NCBI GenBank assembly: GCA_013215465.1
Contig: JABSOW010000019.1
Location: forward strand, 1-64,000
Direction of reading: 5' to 3'
Origin: Colwellia sp.
Lineage (GTDB): Bacteria; Pseudomonadota; Gammaproteobacteria; Enterobacterales; Alteromonadaceae
DNA: 64,000 nt
The notes under the pieces are model-generated. The model made no database searches. It was not told the origin of the DNA and saw only the letters and a list, made by a program, of their open reading frames with translations. Positions 45,462 through 53,776 of this stretch are shown in pieces. Both the position numbers and the translations under genes were made by a program. Numbering within the stretch: the stretch's first letter is position 1; the number at the start of each line of letters is the position of its first letter.

Positions 45462-46079
45462 TTAAATCACATAAATAAGTGGAAAGAGAATAATCCAAAG
45501 CATATCGACCATATGCCAATAACTAGCACCTGCTTCAAACCCTGTTATATTACTCGCGTTATATTCGTTTTTATTCGCTTTCACAGCAATAAAAGTAAGA
45601 ATAACCATCCCTAACAATATATGCATTAAGTGAAAAAAGGTGATCATAAAATACAATGTAAAAAAAGTATTAGTTTCAATATCAATATTTTGTTCAAATA
45701 ATGACATGTACTCCCACACTTTTACTGCAATATAAACACAGGCAACAAGTTTAGCTACTACCAATAATTTTGCTGACTTTTTACCATCGCCTGCATGCAT
45801 TGCGTTTAGCGCTAAGGCAACAAAAAAACTACTGGTGATCAAGGTTAAGGTATTAATCAAGCCCAACATTTGATGTAGTTTAGCTTTTCCTTCAATAAAT
45901 ATTGCTGAATTTAATTGCTCTGATACGGCAAAGCCAATAAATAAAATGGCAAATACAGTTAACTCAGCTAAAATAAAAAACCACATGGCTAAATCGCCAG
46001 GTAAGCGTTTTTCTAATGTTTTTTCATTAGTTATGCCGATCAAAGTCAACTCTGCTTCACTATGTATTGAATGATTCAA
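45462..46079 (-). CDS. norE: Cytochrome c oxidase subunit III-like protein NorE
   Basis: Inner-membrane protein of the COX3 superfamily, 205 aa with five helices. LPGDLAMWFFILAELTVFAI is the family's first helix. FFHLMHILLGMVILTF carries the conserved histidines, and ASYWHMVDMLWIILFPLIY is the closing helix. The short five-helix form and its place directly after norQ point to NorE, not a true oxidase subunit. Gap to norQ is 4 bases. Likely role: assembly or function of nitric oxide reductase. Confidence 0.85.
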   Translation of the reverse strand: MNHSIHSEAELTLIGITNEKTLEKRLPGDLAMWFFILAELTVFAILFIGFAVSEQLNSAIFIEGKAKLHQMLGLINTLTLITSSFFVALALNAMHAGDGKKSAKLLVVAKLVACVYIAVKVWEYMSLFEQNIDIETNTFFTLYFMITFFHLMHILLGMVILTFIAVKANKNEYNASNITGFEAGASYWHMVDMLWIILFPLIYVI

Positions 46080-46083
46080 TTAT

Positions 46084-46869
46084 TTACTCATCAAAATAAA
46101 TTCTAGCTACATCCATTAACGCGTTAACTGTTTGTGGATCATCTGATAATGGCTCTGCTAAACAACAACGACACACATCTAATACATTCACACCTGAGCC
46201 AATCATCCGGGCTGCATAAATAAGTAATCGCGTTGAAGCAACTTCATCTAAATCATTTTGTTCCAGTTTACGTAACGCCCCTGCTAGCTCAACCAATTTA
46301 AAGGCTAAATGCGCATCTGCGCCAGCTTCTTTAATTAATATTTGCTGTTCAATTTCGGCACTAGGGTAGTCAAAACGTAAAGCAATAAAGCGTTGTCTAG
46401 TACTGGGTTTCATACCCTTTAATAAGTTTTGGTAACCTGGGTTATAAGAAACTACCAACATAAAACCAGGCGCTGCTTCAAGTAATTCACCCGTTCGTTC
46501 TAGGGGAAGAATACGTCTATCATCAGCTAGGGGGTGTAAAACAACGGTAGTATCTTTACGTGCTTCAACTACCTCATCTAAATAACAAATCCCCCCTTCT
46601 CTTACGGCTTTAGTTAATGGGCCATCTTGCCAATAAGTCCCTTGTGGTCCAATTAAATGTCGGCCAACTAAGTCAGCTGCAGTTAAATCATCATGACAGG
46701 AAACGGTATATAAAGGTTTATTTAACTTTTGAGCCATATAGGCAATAAAACGCGTTTTGCCACATCCCGTTGGGCCTTTTATTAAAACCGGTAATTGATG
46801 CTCAAAGGCATAATTGAACAAAGATACTTCATTATTTTGTTCTTGATAAAAAATTTCATTTGTTGACAT
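46084..46869 (-). CDS. norQ: MoxR-type AAA+ ATPase NorQ/CbbQ family
   Basis: Chaperone-like ATPase that activates a metalloenzyme, in this family nitric oxide reductase (NorQ) or Rubisco (CbbQ). The 261-aa product has Walker A GPTGCGKTRF (about residue 32), DLTAADLVGRHLIGPQGTYW, Walker B ICYLDEVVEARKD and sensor VSYNPGYQNLLKGMKPSTRQRF. norE and norF downstream favour NorQ. The usual partner norD and the reductase norCB are not found on either side. An FNR-type site lies 85 bases upstream. Confidence 0.88.
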   Translation of the reverse strand: MSTNEIFYQEQNNEVSLFNYAFEHQLPVLIKGPTGCGKTRFIAYMAQKLNKPLYTVSCHDDLTAADLVGRHLIGPQGTYWQDGPLTKAVREGGICYLDEVVEARKDTTVVLHPLADDRRILPLERTGELLEAAPGFMLVVSYNPGYQNLLKGMKPSTRQRFIALRFDYPSAEIEQQILIKEAGADAHLAFKLVELAGALRKLEQNDLDEVASTRLLIYAARMIGSGVNVLDVCRCCLAEPLSDDPQTVNALMDVARIYFDE

Positions 46870-46953
46870 GCTAACTTACTTAAATCCTATAAATTTCCTT
46901 GTGGATAAAATACCTTGCTAACAAGAAGAGTACAAACAACAAAGACCCTTTGT

Positions 46954-46967
46954 TTGATGAAGATCAT
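46954..46967. promoter_or_regulatory. FNR/DNR-type site upstream of norQ
   Basis: TTGATGAAGATCAT matches TTGAT-N4-ATCAA at 9 of 10 defined bases. It lies 85 bases before norQ and 144 before yciB on the other strand. It fits control by FNR or a nitric-oxide-responding CRP-family regulator. Confidence 0.55.
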
Positions 46968-47110
46968 TGAAAAGTGCTAAGTAATTTTTATCTTATAAAT
47001 TATTTCATTTGGTATTACTTAGCTTTTTACTATTAAAGTAGAATAACTTTAGTTAAAATTAAATTATATCCAATATTAACTATTTCTAGCTTTATCAATT
47101 AAGGTTAAAT

Positions 47111-47722
47111 ATGCACGCAGTTTTTGAATACATCCCATTAATTATTTTCTTTGTAGTAAATAAATTTGCTGACATTTATTGGGCTACAGGCTCTTTAATA
47201 GCGACCTCTGCTTTACAAATTTTATATTACCTTATCAAAAAAGAAAAAGTACCGACCCGAAATTGGATATTTTTCGGCTTAATTGCCGTATTTGGTGGTC
47301 TTACAATATTTTTGCATGATGATGCTTTTATAAAGTGGAAAGTAACCATTATCAATGAATTATTTGCGATAGCGCTTATCGTGAGTTATTACGGCTTTAA
47401 GAAAAATTTAATTAAGCAATTTCTATCTGAATCATTAACCTTACCTGAGCCTGTTTGGGTTAAATTAAACCTTGCTTGGGCAGCTCTTTTTGCACTATTA
47501 GGAGTACTTAACTTATATGTTGCTTTTAATTATGATTTAGAAACCTGGGTTAACTTTAAAGTTTTTGGCTTAACTGGTTTAACACTCGTTTTTGCTATTG
47601 GCTCTATTTTTTCCTTATATAAATATCTTCCTCAAGAAACTGACGATGTAGCGGAGGTACTTGAAGACAGCATTGAAATTACCTCAAGTGTGATGACTGA
47701 GTCACCTGAAGATAAAAAATAA
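47111..47722 (+). CDS. yciB: Inner membrane protein YciB / septation protein IspZ
   Basis: Membrane protein linked to cell-envelope and septum function. The 203-aa product has five or six helices. The N-terminus FEYIPLIIFFVVNKFADIYW, WIFFGLIAVFGGLTIFLHDD, and PVWVKLNLAWAALFALLGVL with LYVAFNYDLETWVNFKVFG are strong family markers. A charged C-terminal tail of about 25 residues is extra compared with E. coli YciB (179 aa). It is followed by yciI after 56 bases, a usual pairing in this order. Confidence 0.94.
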   Translation: MHAVFEYIPLIIFFVVNKFADIYWATGSLIATSALQILYYLIKKEKVPTRNWIFFGLIAVFGGLTIFLHDDAFIKWKVTIINELFAIALIVSYYGFKKNLIKQFLSESLTLPEPVWVKLNLAWAALFALLGVLNLYVAFNYDLETWVNFKVFGLTGLTLVFAIGSIFSLYKYLPQETDDVAEVLEDSIEITSSVMTESPEDKK

Positions 47723-47778
47723 TACTTTAGATGCCACCTTAAATAATACCTCAAATAATAATTGAAATAGGAAAATCC

Positions 47779-48081
47779 ATGTTCTACCTAATTTATAGTG
47801 AAGATATTGATAACAGTTTAGAAAAACGTTTAGCCGTACGCGAACAACATTTAGCCCGTTTAACAAACTTACAAGATCAAGGGCGTTTATTAGTTGCAGG
47901 TCCTTGCCCTGCCATCGATAGTAATGATCCCGGCGCTGCCGGATTTACCGGCTCATTAATTATTGCTGAATTTGACAGCTTAACACAAGCACAAGCATGG
48001 GCTGATGTAGATCCCTATATTGCCGCAGGTGTTTATAAAAAAGTAACGGTTAAACCTTACAAAAAAGTACTACCTGCTTAG
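47779..48081 (+). CDS. yciI: YciI family protein
   Basis: Small cytosolic alpha/beta ferredoxin-fold protein; function uncertain (some relatives are dehalogenase- or muconolactone-isomerase-like). The 100-aa product matches E. coli Yci[41 protein letters not shown], and [40 protein letters not shown]. The conserved His and Asp of the putative active site are present. AGGAAAA precedes the ATG. Confidence 0.94.
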   Translation: MFYLIYSEDIDNSLEKRLAVREQHLARLTNLQDQGRLLVAGPCPAIDSNDPGAAGFTGSLIIAEFDSLTQAQAWADVDPYIAAGVYKKVTVKPYKKVLPA

Positions 48082-48157
48082 TCTTTTTAAGGTAAGTTGT
48101 TCAGCTAAGCTATTAATAATTTGAAATAACGTTACGAGTAAAATTAGATATAAAAAT

Positions 48158-48562
48158 ATGATAAAAAAAAACCTCTCTTTAACTGTATTTATTGTTAGCC
48201 AATTTTTACTGTCTGCACCCTCTTATGCACTAAAAACATTAGATAAATGTGTAAAGACAGAACAAACAACTGCTGAACTTTCTCGTTGTTTAGATGCTGT
48301 TAAAAATGTTGTCGATAGAGAGCTGCAAACTTGGGTTAATAATCATATTTTTAATCTTGAAGAAAAAGCGCTCATTACCGGGCGTTATTCCACATTAAAA
48401 ATGTTTAAACGTTCACAAAGTAATTTTATTACTTTTCGAGATAATGACTGCCGTTGGCAGTACCTTGCCATTTCTCCAGATAAAGGCGCAGGTAATGCCT
48501 ATAAAAAGTGTTATATACTATTAAGTAAATATCGCATAAAAGAGCTGAGCCAAATACAGTAA
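48158..48562 (+). CDS. LprI-like periplasmic protein (DUF1311)
   Basis: A secreted 134-aa protein with a signal peptide (LSLTVFIVSQFLLSAPSYA). The mature part has four cysteines in the arrangement of the LprI N-terminal family: LDKCVKTEQTTAELSRCLD, then FITFRDNDCRWQYLA and KKCYILL. Members include lysozyme-inhibitor-like proteins of other bacteria; an inhibitor role here is only a family-level guess. It converges with the AI-2E family gene with 2 bases between the stops. Confidence 0.72.
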   Translation: MIKKNLSLTVFIVSQFLLSAPSYALKTLDKCVKTEQTTAELSRCLDAVKNVVDRELQTWVNNHIFNLEEKALITGRYSTLKMFKRSQSNFITFRDNDCRWQYLAISPDKGAGNAYKKCYILLSKYRIKELSQIQ

Positions 48563-48564
48563 CG

Positions 48565-49644
48565 TTAAGCTGACTGCGCTTGTTCGGCTTCTTTTACTAC
48601 AGTGTCTTCATCACTTAATAATACTGCCAACCAACGTCCCTCTGGTGAGTTTTCAAAAGCAATTTTTAAAATCATCGTTAAAGGTACACTTAATAACATC
48701 CCTACTGTACCCAATAACCATCCCCAGAATATCAAAGATAAAAACACCACTAAGGTTGATAGACCTAAACCTTTACCTAAGTATCTGGGCTCAATCATAT
48801 TACCCATCACCATATTGATAGCGACATAGCCTAAACCAATAAAACCTGCTTCACCTAAACCTAATTGCAATGCGGCTAACGTCACCGCAGGAATAGCAGC
48901 AATAATAGAGCCAATGTTAGGAATATAATTAAGTAAAAAAGCAAAAACTCCCCATAAAAGGAAGGAGTCTAAACCAAACGCCCATAACATTATCGACACC
49001 ACAATACCGGTAGCAATACTAACCATAGTTTTAATGGCAATATAGTGATTCACCGACTCGAGAAAACGCTCAATTTGTTTCAGGCGCATTTCAGGATCAT
49101 CTAAGGCAAAATGCAGCTTTAAAGGAAAAGACGACGCTTCAAATAACATAAAAACTACCGTCAATATGATCAAGAACAAATTGGCCATAACGGAGCCAAA
49201 GCCACTAAGCATATTTGCCGCCATTCCCATGGCGACAGCCGGATCAAAGTATTCCAATAAGATAGTGGAAGATATTTTTATATTATAACCAGATAAAAAA
49301 GTAGTTAGCCAAGTAAACTGCTCTTGTAATTGTAATCGGTATTGCGGAATTAATTGCGATAATTCATTTAACGAATTACCAACGAGCCCTGCTAAAGATA
49401 ACGCTATGGTGACAAAAATACCGATGACTAAAATAACAGATATCGCTTTAGGAATTTTATACTCACTCGCTTTAGCCACCAGCGGATTACAGATAATAGC
49501 GATAAATAAAGACAACAAAAATGGCACCAGTATATTTGCGGCAGTTTTTATCCCTGCAAAAATGATAAAAATAGCCGCAATAGTCACAAAAACTTTGACT
49601 GTACTTGTTGTTTTAGCCGAAACGCCCATAAATGAAAGGTCCAT
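48565..49644 (-). CDS. AI-2E family transporter (PerM/TqsA type)
   Basis: Inner-membrane permease of broad and unsettled role (quorum-signal export or ion transport in relatives). The 359-aa product has seven or eight helices: NILVPFLLSLFIAIICNPLV near the start, then FLLNYIPNIGSIIAAIPAV and NMIEPRYLGKGLGLSTLVV, the family signature. It ends LLSVPLTMILKIAFEN. Overall it resembles TqsA/YdgG more than PerM. Start placed at the ATG at 49644; another at 49629 is possible. Confidence 0.88.
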   Translation of the reverse strand: MDLSFMGVSAKTTSTVKVFVTIAAIFIIFAGIKTAANILVPFLLSLFIAIICNPLVAKASEYKIPKAISVILVIGIFVTIALSLAGLVGNSLNELSQLIPQYRLQLQEQFTWLTTFLSGYNIKISSTILLEYFDPAVAMGMAANMLSGFGSVMANLFLIILTVVFMLFEASSFPLKLHFALDDPEMRLKQIERFLESVNHYIAIKTMVSIATGIVVSIMLWAFGLDSFLLWGVFAFLLNYIPNIGSIIAAIPAVTLAALQLGLGEAGFIGLGYVAINMVMGNMIEPRYLGKGLGLSTLVVFLSLIFWGWLLGTVGMLLSVPLTMILKIAFENSPEGRWLAVLLSDEDTVVKEAEQAQSA

Positions 49645-49708
49645 AATTAAGTAATAGTTAATTTTCCAAGATTCCCACTTAAAACACAACAGGAATAAGC
49701 ATTTTAGA

Positions 49709-52327
49709 TTACATAGTTCGCCGAATTAAAGTAACACTCGACATATTTAGTAAACGCCAACAACTGAGCAAACCCACTATACCAACAAAACTTGCACCCG
49801 CAATAATACCTAATAACCAATACTCTAGATGAAAACTTGTTGGCATCTTAAATAAGTGACTTTGTAGCAAGTAAACGGTCAACTCCATGGCAACACTGGC
49901 CATTAATCCGGCAATAGCGCCTAAAGCAACAAACTCTAATAAAATACTATTACGTAACAATGCGCCCTTTGCGCCAATAGTTCTTAATATGGCAATTTCT
50001 CGTTCACGCTCTTCCATACTTGCTTGTACTTGGGCAACCAGTACTAAACAACTGGCAAAAACTACCAATACTAAAATAAACTCCACTGCTTTTGAGACTT
50101 GTTCGATAACTTTACGCAGTTGCGCGATCATGGCATCAACATCAATAACACTGATGGTTGGATATGCACTGAGAAATTGTTGTAACTTAATTTTTTTATC
50201 CACTGGCACATATAAAGATGAAATATAACTCGTGGGATAATCAGCCAACACTTGCGGGTTAAAAATCATATAGAAGTTAGGTTGCATCGATTGCCAATTA
50301 ACTTCGCGGATACTGGTCACAGCAACAGTAATTATTTCACTGCCTAGCTGAAAAGTTAAACTGTCGCCTAGCTTTATGTCTAAACGTTTAGCGAGCGTTT
50401 TTTCAATCGATACTTGCGGTTTATTCGCATTCGCTAAATCATTTTGCCACCACTTACCTTGTACCACAGTATTTTCTTTAGGTATGTGCTCTCGCCAAGT
50501 TAGGTTTAGCTCTCGTCCAACCCCTTGACGGCCATTATCACTACCATCAGTTTGTTCTTTAGACACCTGCTTAGCTATTTTATCACTATTAATAGCGGTT
50601 AACCGACCACGAATTACGGCATAAAGATCGCTAGCCGCAATACCTTGTTGTTCAACAAATTGTTCAACACTGTTAACTTGGTTTTGGGCAATGTTAACTA
50701 AAAACAAGTTAGGGGTTTGATCGGGTAATTGCGCTTGCCATTCACTCAATAAAGCACTTCTAATGACAATAATCATCAAGAGTAACTTTATCGCAATAGT
50801 AAAACTAACCAATTGTACGCTGTTTGCTTGCGCCCTACGTTGTAAATTGGCTAATGCTAAATGCCATGATGCTCCCGCTTTAGTACCTATATTACGACTA
50901 AACGCCATCAATAAACGGCCAAAAACTAATAATACAGCCGCCACTATAATACCGCCAATGAGTAAGCTAACACTTAACATCAAATCGCCACTAAAAACGA
51001 ATAACAATAACAGCAGTGCTAATAATGGTAGCAAAAATTGACCGACACGCCCCCTAAATGTTTGCTTGCTTAATTGTAGATCCCCCCCTCTAATAACCAC
51101 TAACGCAGAGGTAGCTATCAATTCTTTTAACGGATTGATAGCAAAAGCTAGTGCACAAAGTAAACCGGTAAAAACCGCAATAATCAATGGGTAAAAGCCT
51201 AATGCTATTAACCCTAAAAAGCCAGTATCACTGGCGGGATCTATAGATAATTGTACAGGTAAATAATCTTTTATCGCATAAAACCCCAACTGCGCCAGTA
51301 TATAACCAACAAGTAAGCCTAGTGCTATGCTAAAAACACTTAACAATGACCAATGTAAATAATACATTTTCCTAATATGGCTTAACGAGGCACCCATGGC
51401 TTTATATACCCCAACACTGCTTTGATGACGCTGAGCATAGCGCCTACTAGCAACTGAAACGGCAACTGCAGCCAAAATTATCCCTAACAAACTAGCAAGA
51501 GAGAGGTATTTTTCAGCTTTATTTAGCGCATTAGCCAATGGTGATTGCTTAGATTGAATATCATACCAACGCTGGCTATCATGCAGTTTTGGTGTAAGCC
51601 AAGCAGTTAACCCTTTAATTGCATCAACATCACCGGCAAATAAATATTTGTAAGTGAGCCTACTGCCTGGTTGCACTAGCTGAGTTTTATCAAGATCGGC
51701 AATATTAATAATTACCTTAGCGCCAGAGGTAAAAACACTAAAAGAAGCATCCGGAATTTGTTTGGCTATGGCTTTAATAACAAAACTACTTTCACCAATG
51801 TCAATAACATCGCCAATAGTTACCTTAAGTAAAGATAAAACCTTTTCTTCAATAAACACCGTGCCTACTTCAGGGGCATTTACCGCTGCTAACTCATTGG
51901 TATTGCTTGAGTAACTAACCAACAACTCCCCTCTTAATGGATAAGCATTGGACACTGCTTGAATTTCAACTAACGCCATCACATCACCGGCAAACACCAT
52001 AGATGACATTAAAACTTGTTGAGCTTGCTTAATATTTAGCTGTTGGCTTTTTTTCGTTATCTCATCACGCGACAAGGCTGTTGCTGCAGTTGTTTGTGGT
52101 TGAAAAGCTATTTTTCTACTCGTCTGTAAAACACGATCAGCGGCAATAAAGCTGGTACTTTCGTTGAGCAGTGCTTGTTTAATTTTACCTGAAAAACCCG
52201 CTAAAGAAAAAACACTGGCAACACCCAGTACTATGGCTAACACTATGATAGTGAGTTCACCACGTTTTAGTTCATGTTTTAATAATCGTATTGACTGTTT
52301 TGCCCAGTTAGCGATAGAAAAATTCAT
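49709..52327 (-). CDS. ybbP: ABC transporter permease YbbP
   Basis: Large FtsX-type permease partnered with YbbA. The 872-aa product has an N-terminal helix (LTIIVLAIVLGVASVFSLAG), a periplasmic domain, a central block of helices (YLSLASLLGIILAAVAVSVA and following) and a second periplasmic domain. The C-terminal three-helix FtsX unit is VEFILVLVVFASCLVLVAQV through GIIAGASFVGIVGLLSCW, with cytoplasmic ILRTIGAKGALLRNSILLEF. It overlaps ybbA by 4 bases (ATGA). Substrate unknown; a lipid or lipoprotein-related role is suggested by the family and by tesA next door. Confidence 0.92.
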   Translation of the reverse strand: MNFSIANWAKQSIRLLKHELKRGELTIIVLAIVLGVASVFSLAGFSGKIKQALLNESTSFIAADRVLQTSRKIAFQPQTTAATALSRDEITKKSQQLNIKQAQQVLMSSMVFAGDVMALVEIQAVSNAYPLRGELLVSYSSNTNELAAVNAPEVGTVFIEEKVLSLLKVTIGDVIDIGESSFVIKAIAKQIPDASFSVFTSGAKVIINIADLDKTQLVQPGSRLTYKYLFAGDVDAIKGLTAWLTPKLHDSQRWYDIQSKQSPLANALNKAEKYLSLASLLGIILAAVAVSVASRRYAQRHQSSVGVYKAMGASLSHIRKMYYLHWSLLSVFSIALGLLVGYILAQLGFYAIKDYLPVQLSIDPASDTGFLGLIALGFYPLIIAVFTGLLCALAFAINPLKELIATSALVVIRGGDLQLSKQTFRGRVGQFLLPLLALLLLLFVFSGDLMLSVSLLIGGIIVAAVLLVFGRLLMAFSRNIGTKAGASWHLALANLQRRAQANSVQLVSFTIAIKLLLMIIVIRSALLSEWQAQLPDQTPNLFLVNIAQNQVNSVEQFVEQQGIAASDLYAVIRGRLTAINSDKIAKQVSKEQTDGSDNGRQGVGRELNLTWREHIPKENTVVQGKWWQNDLANANKPQVSIEKTLAKRLDIKLGDSLTFQLGSEIITVAVTSIREVNWQSMQPNFYMIFNPQVLADYPTSYISSLYVPVDKKIKLQQFLSAYPTISVIDVDAMIAQLRKVIEQVSKAVEFILVLVVFASCLVLVAQVQASMEEREREIAILRTIGAKGALLRNSILLEFVALGAIAGLMASVAMELTVYLLQSHLFKMPTSFHLEYWLLGIIAGASFVGIVGLLSCWRLLNMSSVTLIRRTM

Positions 52328-53076
52328 ATTGTCTCTGCTTGCGCTATTTTCGTATCAGCACTTAATTGTTCAGTATTAGCATCGCACCAGTAGTGGTCAT
52401 TGATTAATCGACCACCTTGCATTTCCACCTGGCGTTGGCAACGTTGAGCTAATGTTAAATCATGGGTAACTAGCACCAAGGTGGTGCCAAATTGCTTATT
52501 TAGATCAAACAATAAATCAGCAATATGGGTTGAGGTCTTGTTGTCTAAATTTCCGGTCGGCTCATCAGCAAATAAAACATCGGGTTTAGTAATAAAGGCG
52601 CGAGCAATCGCTACCCTTTGTTGTTCGCCGCCAGATAGCTGTGCAGGAAAATGGTTAGCACGCTCAGTTAATCCTACTTGTGCTAATAAATCTAATGCCA
52701 ATTGTTTAGCGTTATCATCATTGGCTAGCTCTGCAGGTAACATCACGTTTTCTAATGCCGTTAAACTACTGATCAACAGAAACTGCTGAAAAATAAAACC
52801 AACATGATCTGCCCTTACTTGGCTTCGTTGCTCTTCATTTAATTGATGCAAGGGTTTGTTTTTCAGATAAACTTCACCACTAGAAGGTAAATCTAAACCT
52901 GCTAAGATAGACAGCAAGGTAGTTTTGCCTGAGCCTGATGAGCCAACTATTGCAATGGTTTGTCCTTTTGATACCGCTAAATTTATGTCTTGTAGTAAAG
53001 TTAACTGCTTATTTTCCAGCATAACAACTTTTGCAAGTGATTGGGTTTTAAGAATAATTTCGGAATTTAATTTCAT
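52324..53076 (-). CDS. ybbA: ABC transporter ATP-binding protein YbbA
   Basis: ATPase subunit for YbbP, LolD-like. The 250-aa product has Walker A VGSSGSGKTT, Q-loop VGFIFQQFLLISSLTALENV, signature LSGGEQQRVAIARA, Walker B DVLFADEPTGNLD and the switch LVLVTHDLTLAQR. The open frame runs 29 codons further upstream, but the start at 53076 (MKLNSEIILKTQSLAKV) aligns with E. coli YbbA. That ATG overlaps the divergent tesA ATG in the palindrome CATG (53074-53077), so no intergenic DNA separates the two genes. Confidence 0.95.
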   Translation of the reverse strand: MKLNSEIILKTQSLAKVVMLENKQLTLLQDINLAVSKGQTIAIVGSSGSGKTTLLSILAGLDLPSSGEVYLKNKPLHQLNEEQRSQVRADHVGFIFQQFLLISSLTALENVMLPAELANDDNAKQLALDLLAQVGLTERANHFPAQLSGGEQQRVAIARAFITKPDVLFADEPTGNLDNKTSTHIADLLFDLNKQFGTTLVLVTHDLTLAQRCQRQVEMQGGRLINDHYWCDANTEQLSADTKIAQAETI

Positions 53077-53740
53077 GATAAAAAAGTCGTTCTTTCGTTT
53101 ATTGATGCTGATTATAACTAGCATTGGGTTGTTTTTTACATATTCAAGCCAAGCCAGTGACAATCAGATCAGTGAGCCGCGCTCTATTTTAATACTAGGT
53201 GATAGCCTAAGTGCAAGCTTTGGTATGAAAGAAAATCAAGGTTGGGTATACCAACTAAATCAACAGTTACAACAACAAAAATCGCCTTACACCTTGATTA
53301 ATGCCAGTATCAGCGGTGAGACTACAGCTGGCGGTTTAACTCGCTTACCGCGAGTTTTAGCTAAACAAAATATTGATTATTTATTAATAGAATTAGGCGG
53401 AAATGATGGTTTGCGAGGCTTTCCTCCGGCACTAATTGAAAACAACTTGTTACAAATTATTCAATTAGCACAGCAAAAAGGTATCAAGGTATTATTAATG
53501 GATATAAAAATTCCCCCTAACTACGGTACGCGGTATAATAAGCTTTTTAATCAGACATTTACTAAAGTAGCTACCCTAAAAAACATTCGTTTATTACCCT
53601 TTTTTATGGAGCCTATTGCAATAAAACCTGAGTTGATGCAAGTAGACGGTATCCATCCCAATATTACTGCACAACCACTTATCGTCACATTTATGAAACA
53701 ACAACTAGATTTATTAATAACATTACCGTTAAATCAATAA
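53075..53740 (+). CDS. tesA: Acyl-CoA thioesterase I / lysophospholipase L1
   Basis: Periplasmic SGNH/GDSL hydrolase acting on acyl-CoA, lysophospholipids and esters. The 221-aa product has a signal peptide (LLMLIITSIGLFFTYSSQAS). Block I is ILGDSLSASFGM with the catalytic serine, block II the glycine in SISGETTAGG, block III the asparagine in LGGNDGLRG, and block V the Asp-His pair in VDGIHPN. The frame is open for 50 codons further upstream inside ybbA, but only the start at 53075 places the signal peptide at the N-terminus. Confidence 0.94.
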   Translation: MIKKSFFRLLMLIITSIGLFFTYSSQASDNQISEPRSILILGDSLSASFGMKENQGWVYQLNQQLQQQKSPYTLINASISGETTAGGLTRLPRVLAKQNIDYLLIELGGNDGLRGFPPALIENNLLQIIQLAQQKGIKVLLMDIKIPPNYGTRYNKLFNQTFTKVATLKNIRLLPFFMEPIAIKPELMQVDGIHPNITAQPLIVTFMKQQLDLLITLPLNQ

Positions 53741-53776
53741 AGAAAATCTTTTAGTCAGAGGAAAATTAACACTATT

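Noticed and set aside
52925-53074. N-terminal extension of the tesA frame into ybbA
   Set aside because: It would bury the signal peptide about 50 residues in and only reads through the ybbA coding strand's complement.
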